Assembly (NCBI GenBank): GCA_900771335.1
Contig: CAAGNP010000008.1
Coordinates: forward strand, 1-57,801
DNA: 57,801 nt
Direction: 5' to 3'
From: Rikenellaceae bacterium
GTDB taxonomy: Bacteria; Bacteroidota; Bacteroidia; Bacteroidales; UBA932
The notes beneath the pieces were generated by a model. That model worked only from the letters and a program-made list of their open reading frames with translations. It did not search any database and was not told where the DNA came from. This document shows, piece by piece, positions 51,318 through 57,801 of this stretch (within the stretch, counting starts at the first letter, position 1; each line of letters begins with the position of its first letter). The translations under genes were made by a program, and so were the position numbers.

Positions 51318-52197
51318 TTTTCACATCCTCAATAACTTTGAGCAGATACTGCCCATATTGGTTTTTAAGCATTGGCTGCGCCACCTCGCGCAATTTCTCC
51401 TCGGTAATCCACCCGTTGCGGTAGGCAATACCCTCCAGACAGGCAATTTTGAGCCCCTGGCGCTTCTCAATCACCTCCACGAAGGTCGAAGCCTCACTGA
51501 GGGAGTCATGGGTGCCGGTATCGAGCCATGCAAATCCCCTTCCGAGGGGCTGGACACGAAGCTCTCCATCCTCCAGAAAACGCTGGTTCACGGAGGTTAT
51601 CTCGAGTTCACCGCGGGCAGAAGGTTTGATGGTCCTGGCCACCTCCACCACTTTATTGGGGTAGAAATAGAGCCCCACCACCGCATAATTTGACTTTGGC
51701 TTGGCAGGCTTCTCCTCTATCGAAATGCAATTGCCCTGAGAATCGAACTCCGCCACTCCGTAGCGCTCAGGGTCGCTCACCCAATAGCCGAAGACCGTCG
51801 CTTTGGAATCCTCCTCGGCTGCACGGACCGCTTCGCGCAATTTCCCTGTGAAATGGGCTCCGTAGAATATATTGTCCCCGAGGACGAGGCAGACTGAGTC
51901 ATTCCCAATGAACTTCTCCCCTATTATAAACGCCTGCGCTAGGCCGTCGGGGCTCGGCTGCTCTGCATATTCGAAGCGCACACCATAATCGGAGCCGTCC
52001 CCGAGAAGACGACGGAATGCGGGGAGGTCATCAGGGGTAGAGATAATCAGTATCTCCCTGATTCCCGCCAACATAAGGACCGAAATGGGGTAATAAACCA
52101 TCGGCTTGTCATAGATCGGGAGGAGCTGTTTGCTCACCCCTTTGGTCACCGGATAAAGCCTTGTGCCGCTTCCACCTGCCAAAACAATACCTTTCAT
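51304..52197 (-). CDS. rmlA: Glucose-1-phosphate thymidylyltransferase
   Basis: A 297-residue nucleotidyltransferase producing dTDP-glucose. The N-terminal signature GIVLAGGSGTRLYPVTKGVSKQLLP appears in order (GGSGTRL, then KQLLPIYDKPM); LVLGDNIFYG and GELEITSVN are further markers. It is the first gene of the rml operon. Length and regulatory-site residues fit the tetrameric RmlA group. A promoter lies at 52222-52252. Confidence 0.95.
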   Translation of the reverse strand: MKGIVLAGGSGTRLYPVTKGVSKQLLPIYDKPMVYYPISVLMLAGIREILIISTPDDLPAFRRLLGDGSDYGVRFEYAEQPSPDGLAQAFIIGEKFIGNDSVCLVLGDNIFYGAHFTGKLREAVRAAEEDSKATVFGYWVSDPERYGVAEFDSQGNCISIEEKPAKPKSNYAVVGLYFYPNKVVEVARTIKPSARGELEITSVNQRFLEDGELRVQPLGRGFAWLDTGTHDSLSEASTFVEVIEKRQGLKIACLEGIAYRNGWITEEKLREVAQPMLKNQYGQYLLKVIEDVKNGSN

Positions 52198-52221
52198 AAA
52201 TTTCGCTTTAATAAAATCTCA

Positions 52222-52252
52222 CGAATATAGCACAAAAGTGCCACAAATCAAA
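52222..52252 (-). promoter_or_regulatory. Promoter of the rml operon
   Basis: On the minus strand: TTTG (52249-52252), 19-base spacer, TATATTCG (52222-52229), one base off the -7 consensus. ATG 52197 follows 24 bases on. It is wedged against the lipocalin terminator. Confidence 0.48.
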
Positions 52253-52291
52253 TAAAAAAGCCCGAAGGTAGGTATGATAGCACCTTCGGGC
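52253..52291 (-). terminator. Intrinsic terminator of the lipocalin gene
   Basis: GCCCGAAGGT (52260-52269) and ACCTTCGGGC (52282-52291), perfect 10-base arms; on the minus strand it is followed by TTTTTTATTTG. Confidence 0.85.
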
Positions 52292-52314
52292 GGGGAAATG
52301 TATGTTGTGAGGGA

Positions 52315-52839
52315 TTATTTGTTTCTTGACTGGTCTACCCAGATAAGTTGACCGATGTCATAACCGCGTTCCTCAGCCTCCTTCAGCATAATGTCCAGCA
52401 GCACTGGGTCGGGTTCGGGTGTGCGGGAGAGGATCCAGAGGTAGTTGTCCCTCTTGCTCCCTACGAGCGACATCTGATAATTCTCATCCACCATCATAAT
52501 ATTGTACTCTGAGTAGAAAAACAGGAAGAATGAAACCTTCAAAGCACCGGGGGCACCGCTTGGATCGGGATATTTTGCCTTCCCTTGTGCTATATCATAT
52601 TTTCCATCCTTCCAGCCTGAATTGATGACAGCCACTGTGCCGTCATCCTGAAGAATGTATTGGGCCATAGTATTGTCCATTCCCCTCTCGAATGAGTGGT
52701 CATACCTAGCCACTTCATACCATATTCCCAAATACTTGTTAAGATCGAAACGATCCACTGTGCTTGTATCTACAGTCGATGCGCAAGACATCAAGGGCAA
52801 AGCACATAGAGCCATAATTCCTAATATATGAGTTTTCAT
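52315..52839 (-). CDS. blc: Bacterial lipocalin (Blc-type) lipoprotein
   Basis: A 174-residue outer-membrane lipoprotein (lipobox LMSC, Cys19). The lipocalin GxW motif is in YLGIWYEVARYDHSFERG (Gly38, Trp40), and the second strand region YNIMMVDENYQMSLVGS and LWILSRTP follow in the usual order. It binds lipids or lysophospholipids and is tied to membrane stress. It is a single gene with its own terminator. Confidence 0.92.
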   Translation of the reverse strand: MKTHILGIMALCALPLMSCASTVDTSTVDRFDLNKYLGIWYEVARYDHSFERGMDNTMAQYILQDDGTVAVINSGWKDGKYDIAQGKAKYPDPSGAPGALKVSFFLFFYSEYNIMMVDENYQMSLVGSKRDNYLWILSRTPEPDPVLLDIMLKEAEERGYDIGQLIWVDQSRNK

Positions 52840-52876
52840 TTTATATTCGTTTTAAATTGTTTACAACAGGATAATG

Positions 52877-53914
52877 TCAAGAAGTGTGCCACTTTAAAAT
52901 CTCTACAGGCTGCACACGGTTTTTATCAAGAGGTCTGACCTGATATTTGCATTTTTTGAAGTCAATTCCCTTAAGTTCCACGCAACGGATATTCGAATTC
53001 CAGGCAGTCCTATAGTAGAGTTTCATCCCCTTCTGGTCTATCGCCACAGTAAATTGGGTGGCACTTGGAAGCCCCTCAGGGGCAACACCTTCCGGATGCT
53101 CCGCGCCGACGGGTACGTCGAACTGATTGAGGAGATGAAATGCCTGTGTGACAGCATCAAAGCCTGTATTGCACAAAGGGGCAGTCTTGCTGAAAAACGC
53201 AGCCTGCACAAATCTCGATGGGGAAGTAAAATCCCCGGGAAGGCCAAGCATCCTGCTTTTGCCGGGGGCAATATTTACGTAATGGCTCAGATTCTCAAGA
53301 TGCCATGGAAAATCGGGCGAATTGGCCATAACACCGACAGGGTTCTCATAGAAGACGGGGACTCCATCCACCACTTCGACTACCACCATCCTCCCGGATG
53401 GCTCTGCTATACGCCAATGGACAGACCCAATCCTATGGTCAAGGCTCACCAGATCCACCTCTTTCAGACCCTTTTTCACCTGCTCGATATTGGAGAAATT
53501 GGCCAGAATCCATGAGACAAACTGCATATCGGTCAAGGTCCGCTTACTATCCTGTGGATCTTCGCAGAGGAGGTCCTCATGTCCGGGATAAAAAAAGAGC
53601 CCGGCAGAGAGCCCGGACTCATTTATACCATCAATAATAAAAGGTTCGTATTCAGCATAAATACCCACATAACCGTAGAGAGATTTGAACTCGAGGCCAT
53701 AATCCCCGGATGCTGTGTATACCCTGTGCCAATGCCCGCGGGGCACTACCACCAATCCACTCTCCATCGGTTCAGCGGCCCAGTCCACAGTCCTGGCCAC
53801 AATTTTTGAACCATCCTTTGCACTCAAACGGATGCCTGTACATCCACTGGCATCCACAGCCGACACACCCCAAAGGGCCACTGCAGCAGCTATAATCAAA
53901 AAATATCGTTTCAT
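52877..53914 (-). CDS. Choloylglycine hydrolase / penicillin acylase-family (C59) enzyme, exported
   Basis: A 345-residue Ntn-hydrolase with a signal peptide ending before Cys25, the catalytic nucleophile in SGCTGIRL. Arg41 and Asp44 stand at the +16 and +19 positions of the family (ARTVDW). NSPDFPWHLENL supplies the conserved Asn segment. The family includes bile salt hydrolases, penicillin V acylases and N-acyl-homoserine lactone acylases; the sequence alone does not decide, though the gut-type neighbours make bile salts plausible. Start 53914 or 53920. An inverted repeat lies upstream. Confidence 0.87.
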   Translation of the reverse strand: MKRYFLIIAAAVALWGVSAVDASGCTGIRLSAKDGSKIVARTVDWAAEPMESGLVVVPRGHWHRVYTASGDYGLEFKSLYGYVGIYAEYEPFIIDGINESGLSAGLFFYPGHEDLLCEDPQDSKRTLTDMQFVSWILANFSNIEQVKKGLKEVDLVSLDHRIGSVHWRIAEPSGRMVVVEVVDGVPVFYENPVGVMANSPDFPWHLENLSHYVNIAPGKSRMLGLPGDFTSPSRFVQAAFFSKTAPLCNTGFDAVTQAFHLLNQFDVPVGAEHPEGVAPEGLPSATQFTVAIDQKGMKLYYRTAWNSNIRCVELKGIDFKKCKYQVRPLDKNRVQPVEILKWHTS

Positions 53915-53932
53915 AATCATTGTCTTTTTAAA

Positions 53933-53964
53933 CGTTTGTAAATGTATCTAAATGTTTACAAACG
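53933..53964. promoter_or_regulatory. Inverted repeat upstream of the C59 gene (possible operator)
   Basis: CGTTTGTAAA (53933-53942) and TTTACAAACG (53955-53964), perfect 10-base arms with a 12-base spacer, starting 18 bases before the ATG. On the minus strand a TACATTTA -7-like box falls in the middle, so a bound protein would cover the promoter. Confidence 0.48.
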
Positions 53965-53999
53965 CTTAAAAGCAATGATTGGGCCAGAAATTAGGTCTC

Positions 54000-54134
54000 T
54001 TAATCTCTTCTGAAAACGTCGCGGGTGTAGACCTTTTCAGCGACGTCATCCATAACCACTACTGGATGTTGCTGTGTCGAAAGTGTCGCCATCTCCAGAC
54101 CAAGATATTTTGTTCCAGCAACTGCTATTTTCAT
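54000..54134 (-). pseudogene. N-terminal relic of a UDP-glucose 6-dehydrogenase
   Basis: A 44-codon frame reading MKIAVAGTKYLGLEMATL, a decayed form of the Ugd start MKIAVAGTGYVGL, with VVVMDDVAEKV as the second Rossmann strand. It stops after FRRD, where the parent enzyme goes on for about 350 residues. The glycine-rich loop has lost its central Gly (GTKYLG). It looks like what remains after a deletion at the edge of the accessory stretch. Confidence 0.66.
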
Positions 54135-54438
54135 TATATATCATTGTTTTATTAAAAATTCTTGTACCTTTACATCAAGATATTTGACGTAGTAAGGATG
54201 GGGTAATTCCCAAAAGGTAAAAATCCCCTACGCTTTCTCATGACTCCTTCGTCTTACCCCAACAGTTATCTTTATAACCCCTATGTAAGCTTACACTATC
54301 AATCGACTTTGTGGAGTCTCTCGTGCATAGCAAGTGTAGGGATTATAAACAAAAAACATATTCCAATATTGTTTTTGCATAAAATTTCCATATTCCAATA
54401 TGTTTTTTCTATATTTGCCAAAGTTAAAGGAAGATAGT
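54135..54438. other. Gap with an inverted repeat and a direct repeat before the ATPase gene
   Basis: TTTATAACCCCTA (54271-54283) pairs with TAGGGATTATAAA (54337-54349), 12 of 13 bases. CATATTCCAATAT is repeated at 54357-54369 and 54389-54401, 32 bases apart, just before the -7 box TATATTTG (54410-54417). The direct repeat could bind a regulator at three helical turns. No gene is seen. Confidence 0.55.
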
Positions 54439-55632
54439 ATGAATTGCGACGTATTATACAGAAACTCCCGACGACTGATAATGCATCAGAGTCTTGAATT
54501 CAAGAGAGAGTTATACAGTAAAATAAACTGGAATGCCCGTTTCATTGGTATCAAGGGACCTAAAGGAGTCGGTAAATCCACCATGCTCCTTCAGTATATC
54601 AAAGAAAACCTGAAAGATGAAAATGTATTATATGTATCATTGGATGACATGTGGTTTGCCACCAACTCCATTATGGACTTGGTAGAATACCATTATATCA
54701 ATGGTGGAACACATCTATTCCTGGACGAGATTCATAAGTGCCCCCATTGGCAGACATACATAAAAAACATATACGACAACTACCCCACCTTAAAAGTTGT
54801 CTTCACCGGCAGCTCTATGCTTCAGATTGAAAAGGGAGAAGGAGATCTTTCAAGAAGAGTGGCCATGTACACCATGAACGGAATGTCATTCCGTGAATAT
54901 CTGAACTTCGAGGGTATACTGGAACATCCGGTGATATCATTGGAAGATCTGCTGACAAAGCACGTATCCATTGCTTCAGATATAACCGAAACAATCAGAA
55001 TCATTCCACATTTCAAGGACTACTGTAAATTCGGATACTACCCTTTTTATAAAGAAGACAAAGAGGGATTTCATGCACGCCTGAACGAAGTGTGCAGACA
55101 AGTAATTGAAAGTGACATCCCATCTGTAGAAAAGGTGGAATACATCACAATACAGAAACTGAAGAAATTGCTGATGATTATTGCCCTACAAGTGCCTTTT
55201 GTACCCAAAATGGATGACCTTTACACTCAACTTGAGACTACAAGGGAGCAAGGACTTAAGCTATTGGAGTTGCTTCAGCGAGGTGCGCTACTGGGGCTCC
55301 TAAAAACCAAGGTAAAAGCGGTAAAACAAATGGCTGCACCAGAGAAGATGTTTCTTGACAATCCAAACCTTATGTACGCCTTTAACAAGAATCCTGAGAT
55401 AGGAACTATCAGAGAGACCTTCTTCAACAACCAGGTCAGCAGAGCTGCAGAAGTTTACTATCCTAAGAACGGAGACTTCCAGATAAACGAAAACATAATT
55501 ATAGAAGTTGGAGGAGCCGACAAATCCTTCAACCAGATTAAAGATATCCCTAACAGTTATCTTGCAATAGACAATGTTGAGTTCGGACGTGGAAACAAAA
55601 TTCCGCTGTGGCTATTCGGATTTCTTTATTAA
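54439..55632 (+). CDS. ATP-binding protein of the AAA_14/DUF4143 type
   Basis: A 397-residue STAND/AAA-like ATPase. Walker A is GPKGVGKST (40-48); Walker B is HLFLDEIHK (Asp96-Glu97), followed by a sensor-like VVFTGSSMLQ. The C-terminal half has the DUF4143 layout ending in an endonuclease-like-fold segment (IIIEVGGADKSFNQIKDIPNSYLAIDN). ATG 54439 comes 22 bases after the -7 box. These proteins are common accessory genes in Bacteroidales; function is unknown, and a link to mobile elements or toxin-like activity is only suggested. Confidence 0.85.
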   Translation: MNCDVLYRNSRRLIMHQSLEFKRELYSKINWNARFIGIKGPKGVGKSTMLLQYIKENLKDENVLYVSLDDMWFATNSIMDLVEYHYINGGTHLFLDEIHKCPHWQTYIKNIYDNYPTLKVVFTGSSMLQIEKGEGDLSRRVAMYTMNGMSFREYLNFEGILEHPVISLEDLLTKHVSIASDITETIRIIPHFKDYCKFGYYPFYKEDKEGFHARLNEVCRQVIESDIPSVEKVEYITIQKLKKLLMIIALQVPFVPKMDDLYTQLETTREQGLKLLELLQRGALLGLLKTKVKAVKQMAAPEKMFLDNPNLMYAFNKNPEIGTIRETFFNNQVSRAAEVYYPKNGDFQINENIIIEVGGADKSFNQIKDIPNSYLAIDNVEFGRGNKIPLWLFGFLY

Positions 55633-55764
55633 CATACCATCTAAAATTAGTTTGGGCCAGCAAGAAAGCCGGCCCAAATCTATCATAACAATTCGCACAA
55701 CCCATTGCTAATTCTCTAGTCATACAAATTCTGCCATAGAGCATCCTCTACCTCCATGACATAC
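55633..55764. other. Short convergent gap
   Basis: Contains GGGCCAGCAAGAAAGCCGGCCC (described here as arms GGGCC/GGCCC around 55653-55676), a modest hairpin that could terminate the ATPase transcript. Nothing else is seen. Confidence 0.35.
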
Positions 55765-56058
55765 CTATATCTTGAACTCTGGAGCAGTTTCTTTAACTTT
55801 ATCAGGCAGGTCAGCTTTTATTGCTGCGATGGTCAAAGTTTGCTCATCGGAGATATAATAAATAAATTCATTGAAAGAGATCTTTCTCTGCCATATCCCT
55901 TTTAGTTTGCCATCAAGAAGAATTGGTTCACCAACTCCACTATCGGGATGCAGCATAGCATCTTTAATGATTACCTTTATCCTCTCTGCTTTCTCTGGAT
56001 CTGTTGATTTGACCGTTTGAAAGGTTTTATATGCGTTTGGTGTAAACTCCAGTTTCAT
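55765..56058 (-). CDS. YoeB/Txe-like toxin with non-canonical active site
   Basis: A 97-residue RelE-fold toxin-like protein. It aligns with YoeB through GVGEPILLDGKLKGIWQRKI and LTIAAIK (Glu44 and Arg58 kept), but the catalytic positions Arg65, His83 and Tyr84 of E. coli YoeB are here Phe65, Asp83 and Leu84, and a 13-residue tail follows. Ribosome-dependent mRNA cleavage by the known mechanism is therefore doubtful. It begins two bases after the antitoxin stop. It may be a decayed toxin, or one with altered chemistry. Confidence 0.82.
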   Translation of the reverse strand: MKLEFTPNAYKTFQTVKSTDPEKAERIKVIIKDAMLHPDSGVGEPILLDGKLKGIWQRKISFNEFIYYISDEQTLTIAAIKADLPDKVKETAPEFKI

Positions 56059-56060
56059 AC

Positions 56061-56312
56061 CTATAGCAAATCAATGTCAACCTCAATACTTTCGCCACTA
56101 TTCAGTTGTTCTACCCCTCTTATTAAATCATTTGACGTCGTGGGGGATGATAAAATACTTTCAGTGGCCTTTATAGAATTATACTCATTTAGAGAAATCA
56201 AAACTGCTGCTGTATTCCCCCTATTTATAATGAGTGCTCCGCTATCATTGATAACAGAGTCTATATATAGTTTAGCATTAGCTCTAAAATCAGAAATAGT
56301 AGTTGTAGTCAT
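56061..56312 (-). CDS. YefM/Phd-type antitoxin
   Basis: An 83-residue protein with the Phd/YefM N-terminal DNA-binding domain (TISDFRANAKLYIDSV, then GALIINRGNTAAVLISLNEYNSI) and a flexible acidic C-terminus (GESIEVDIDLL) to cover the toxin. First gene of the pair. A perfect palindrome with two TGTACA hexamers lies 28 bases upstream and should be its operator. Confidence 0.88.
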   Translation of the reverse strand: MTTTTISDFRANAKLYIDSVINDSGALIINRGNTAAVLISLNEYNSIKATESILSSPTTSNDLIRGVEQLNSGESIEVDIDLL

Positions 56313-56335
56313 CTCAATCTCTTATTTTTACACTA

Positions 56336-56365
56336 CAAATGTATGTACAAAATTTTGTACATACA
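56336..56365 (-). promoter_or_regulatory. Operator-promoter of the toxin-antitoxin pair
   Basis: A perfect 26-base palindrome (56340-56365) with arms TGTATGTACAAAA and TTTTGTACATACA. It contains TGTACA at 56344-56349 and 56356-56361, 12 bases centre to centre, the arrangement described for E. coli YefM operators. The minus-strand -7 box TACATTTG (56336-56343) overlaps its edge, so antitoxin binding would block the promoter. Confidence 0.78.
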
Positions 56366-56502
56366 AGTGATATTTGGAAATATACAGATAGATAAAGCGA
56401 AATTTTTGAAACGCCAAGCTCAAATACAATCAAATAAATCAATAATGCAATAATAGAAAGAAAAAGATTCCAATAATTATATAACAATAATCTTATACAA
56501 AT
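56366..56502. other. AT-rich gap
   Basis: Between the DUF2971 stop and the toxin-antitoxin operator. It is rich in A and T and carries no recognised gene, hairpin or repeat. Confidence 0.4.
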
Positions 56503-57366
56503 TTATGTTTCAATAGATGTTTTATAAGTAACATTATGCCAATGAATATATGATTTGGCTAAAGGATTGGATTCCGCCATTTCTCTTAATGCTTGCATCA
56601 TAGTATACGCAGCACTGTTCGTCATATATCCATACGGAGAAGTTGATATTTCAGCAAAAGAGGCAATGTTAAAATAACGATAACTTTGTTTATGAGGCGT
56701 AATCATTTTCGTTATTAGCCTCTTAAGTTGTTCTTTATTATGTCTTAATTTTCCTCCAAGAACTATATGCTTAATTGCTCCTTTTATATTGAGAAAGACT
56801 TCTGGCTGTTCTATAAAAAATCTCACTTCTTTTTCATAAGACCAATCTGAATGCTTTTTATAAAAAAGTTCTTTATAATTTTTTTGAATAAATACTGATT
56901 CATTCGGATATTTTTTAGCAGTAAGCGAATAACCACTTGGGCTACAGGCACGACTATATCTCACCTTTTCGAGTTTATAGAAGTGTTTTGACAACAATTC
57001 TTTATTATTCTCAAGTAATCGATTCTCATCTATTACAATACAAACACCATTAGAATTATCGCCATAATGTGCCCACATAGCCGGATGATCAGATCCTTCT
57101 TGGCAATTAACGTTTTTAGTAAAACTTATAACTGAGCAATAATCTTTAATATACTTATTTGCTTTATTATATAAATTGAAATCATTAATCCAGTCTAGAC
57201 TATTAATATTTGCTTCGTTCAAATCATTCATCTTACACAAAGGAGAAGAACGTAATGTCATTGTATCTATGATAGTTAAAAAGCTATCAAACTTTGTATA
57301 ATGAAACAATGCACCATCCGAAGGTGATGGTAATTCTGTATTTCCATATAAATACTGTGGAGTCAT
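56503..57366 (-). CDS. DUF2971 protein
   Basis: A 287-residue protein with the DUF2971 motifs: LFHYTKFDSFLTIID and SSPLCKMNDLNEAN near the start, HPAMWAHYGDNSNGVCIVID in the middle and KHSDWSYEKEVRFF two thirds in. It has no signal or membrane segment. The Tyr/Asn/Glu set resembles ADP-ribosyl-transferase-like arrangements, which is only an impression. The family turns up in accessory and defence-rich regions; no function is proven. Base composition is AT-richer than the core genes, a sign of transfer. Confidence 0.82.
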   Translation of the reverse strand: MTPQYLYGNTELPSPSDGALFHYTKFDSFLTIIDTMTLRSSPLCKMNDLNEANINSLDWINDFNLYNKANKYIKDYCSVISFTKNVNCQEGSDHPAMWAHYGDNSNGVCIVIDENRLLENNKELLSKHFYKLEKVRYSRACSPSGYSLTAKKYPNESVFIQKNYKELFYKKHSDWSYEKEVRFFIEQPEVFLNIKGAIKHIVLGGKLRHNKEQLKRLITKMITPHKQSYRYFNIASFAEISTSPYGYMTNSAAYTMMQALREMAESNPLAKSYIHWHNVTYKTSIET

Positions 57367-57801
57367 AATTATATAATATTATTCACCCCAAATTTAACAA
57401 AATTTCTCACTCCGCGTAATCCTGACTATGGTCGGCCAGTAAATCCGATCTAAATTTCCTCAAATTTTATATTGAGGTATAAAGATACATATCGTGGTGG
57501 GTGGTCATATTCAGAAATGGATTGACTCTCAATACTTTTATTTGAAAAATGGGAGGGTATGCTCCTAAATATATTGCAAAAATCTACTTTCCAGAAGCAA
57601 TGATTAAGGTTGGGTGGCATTGCTCCGAAATGGAGGGTGTTTTTCTGGATGGGCTTGCTCCGAATTTACCAACTGCACTCGCTGTTATCTATATCACTGC
57701 ACTTCTGGTTACCGTTTACTCATGCCGGATGCTTCCGCACGGTCACGATAGTTCCTCAAAGATGTGCGGCTGAGTTTCAGCTTCCGCTCCATCTCTCGTA
57801 G
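57367..57801. other. Right end, no gene; degenerate short repeats
   Basis: The DUF2971 -7 box TAAATTTG is at 57389-57396 (minus strand). CCTCAA/TTGAGG makes a small hairpin at 57468-57487. Three related motifs, GGGAGGGTATGCTCC (57551-57565), GGGTGGCATTGCTCCG (57612-57627) and GGATGGGCTTGCTCCG (57647-57662), follow one another. Open frames here run through these motifs and are not supported. Confidence 0.4.

Noticed and set aside
54271..54349. tRNA-like or riboswitch-like fold before the ATPase gene
   Set aside because: Only a long-range inverted repeat is present; no cloverleaf arms, CCA or known aptamer core.
57549..57801. Overlapping open frames at the right end
   Set aside because: They run through short degenerate repeats, have no family features and reach the contig edge.

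Overview
The window reads as a chromosomal segment from a Bacteroidota bacterium, most likely order Bacteroidales and probably host-associated. The evidence is: TAnnTTTG (-7) boxes, some with TTTG near -33, in front of many genes; no evident Shine-Dalgarno sequences; Mfa/fimbrillin-type lipoproteins; BspA-type leucine-rich repeats; a DUF4492-cydA-cydB operon; a DAHP synthase/chorismate mutase fusion; a TGS-domain nucleoside kinase; and secreted C69 and C59 Ntn-hydrolases. No rRNA, tRNA or CRISPR array was recognised. Both ends look like contig ends; the left one has long homopolymer C runs.

Layout. 0.2-10.8 kb: M28 lipoprotein peptidase, YgjP-like metallohydrolase, MFS exporter, a broken REP-associated (RAYT-type) transposase between two copies of a palindromic repeat, a PAS protein, an SDR plus aldehyde dehydrogenase pair, GNAT, SIMPL protein, inorganic pyrophosphatase and MsrA. 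10.9-15.5 kb: a surface operon with a 45-residue peptide, a 1167-residue fimbrillin/LRR/BACON/M64 peptidase and a fimbrillin-like lipoprotein. 15.6-31.5 kb: housekeeping genes and transporters (aminotransferase, cytochrome bd oxidase, MATE, SDR, three EamA permeases, asparaginase II, acyl-CoA ligase, DUF1295 protein, nucleoside kinase, Bcp). 31.6-42 kb: C69 dipeptidase, PfkA, acetyl xylan esterase, aromatic amino acid genes (pheA, aminotransferase, DAHP synthase/chorismate mutase, and divergent aroC), a CBM9-like protein and an acyltransferase. 42-45.3 kb: phosphate genes (Pit, DUF47/PhoU-like, alkaline phosphatase). 45.4-52.2 kb: a dTDP-rhamnose/UDP-galactose operon (rmlA-rmlC-rmlD-galE-rmlB-hydrolase-nucleotidyltransferase). 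52.3-57.8 kb: lipocalin, choloylglycine-hydrolase-family enzyme, a relic of UDP-glucose dehydrogenase, then an AT-richer accessory stretch with a DUF4143-type ATPase, a YefM/YoeB-type toxin-antitoxin pair and a DUF2971 protein.

The most unusual aspect is the load of palindromic repeats. Family A (about 121 bp, two hairpins with GGCCAGGT feet) occurs four times, two copies flanking the RAYT-type gene. Family B (same foot, different loop) occurs once whole and once as a fragment. Family C is a 101-102 bp palindrome placed just after four plus-strand genes. A fourth palindrome carrying ATGCCCGA/TCGGGCAT lies twice inside a nucleotidyltransferase gene and once between genes. A fifth, 123 bp long, sits in frame inside rmlD and adds 41 residues. 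Together they suggest a Bacteroidales REP/RAYT-like system and coding-region palindromic elements comparable in principle to Rickettsia RPEs. That link is inference; the repeats themselves are seen directly. A second observation is that several promoters lie only 4-9 bases before the start codon, implying leaderless or nearly leaderless mRNAs.
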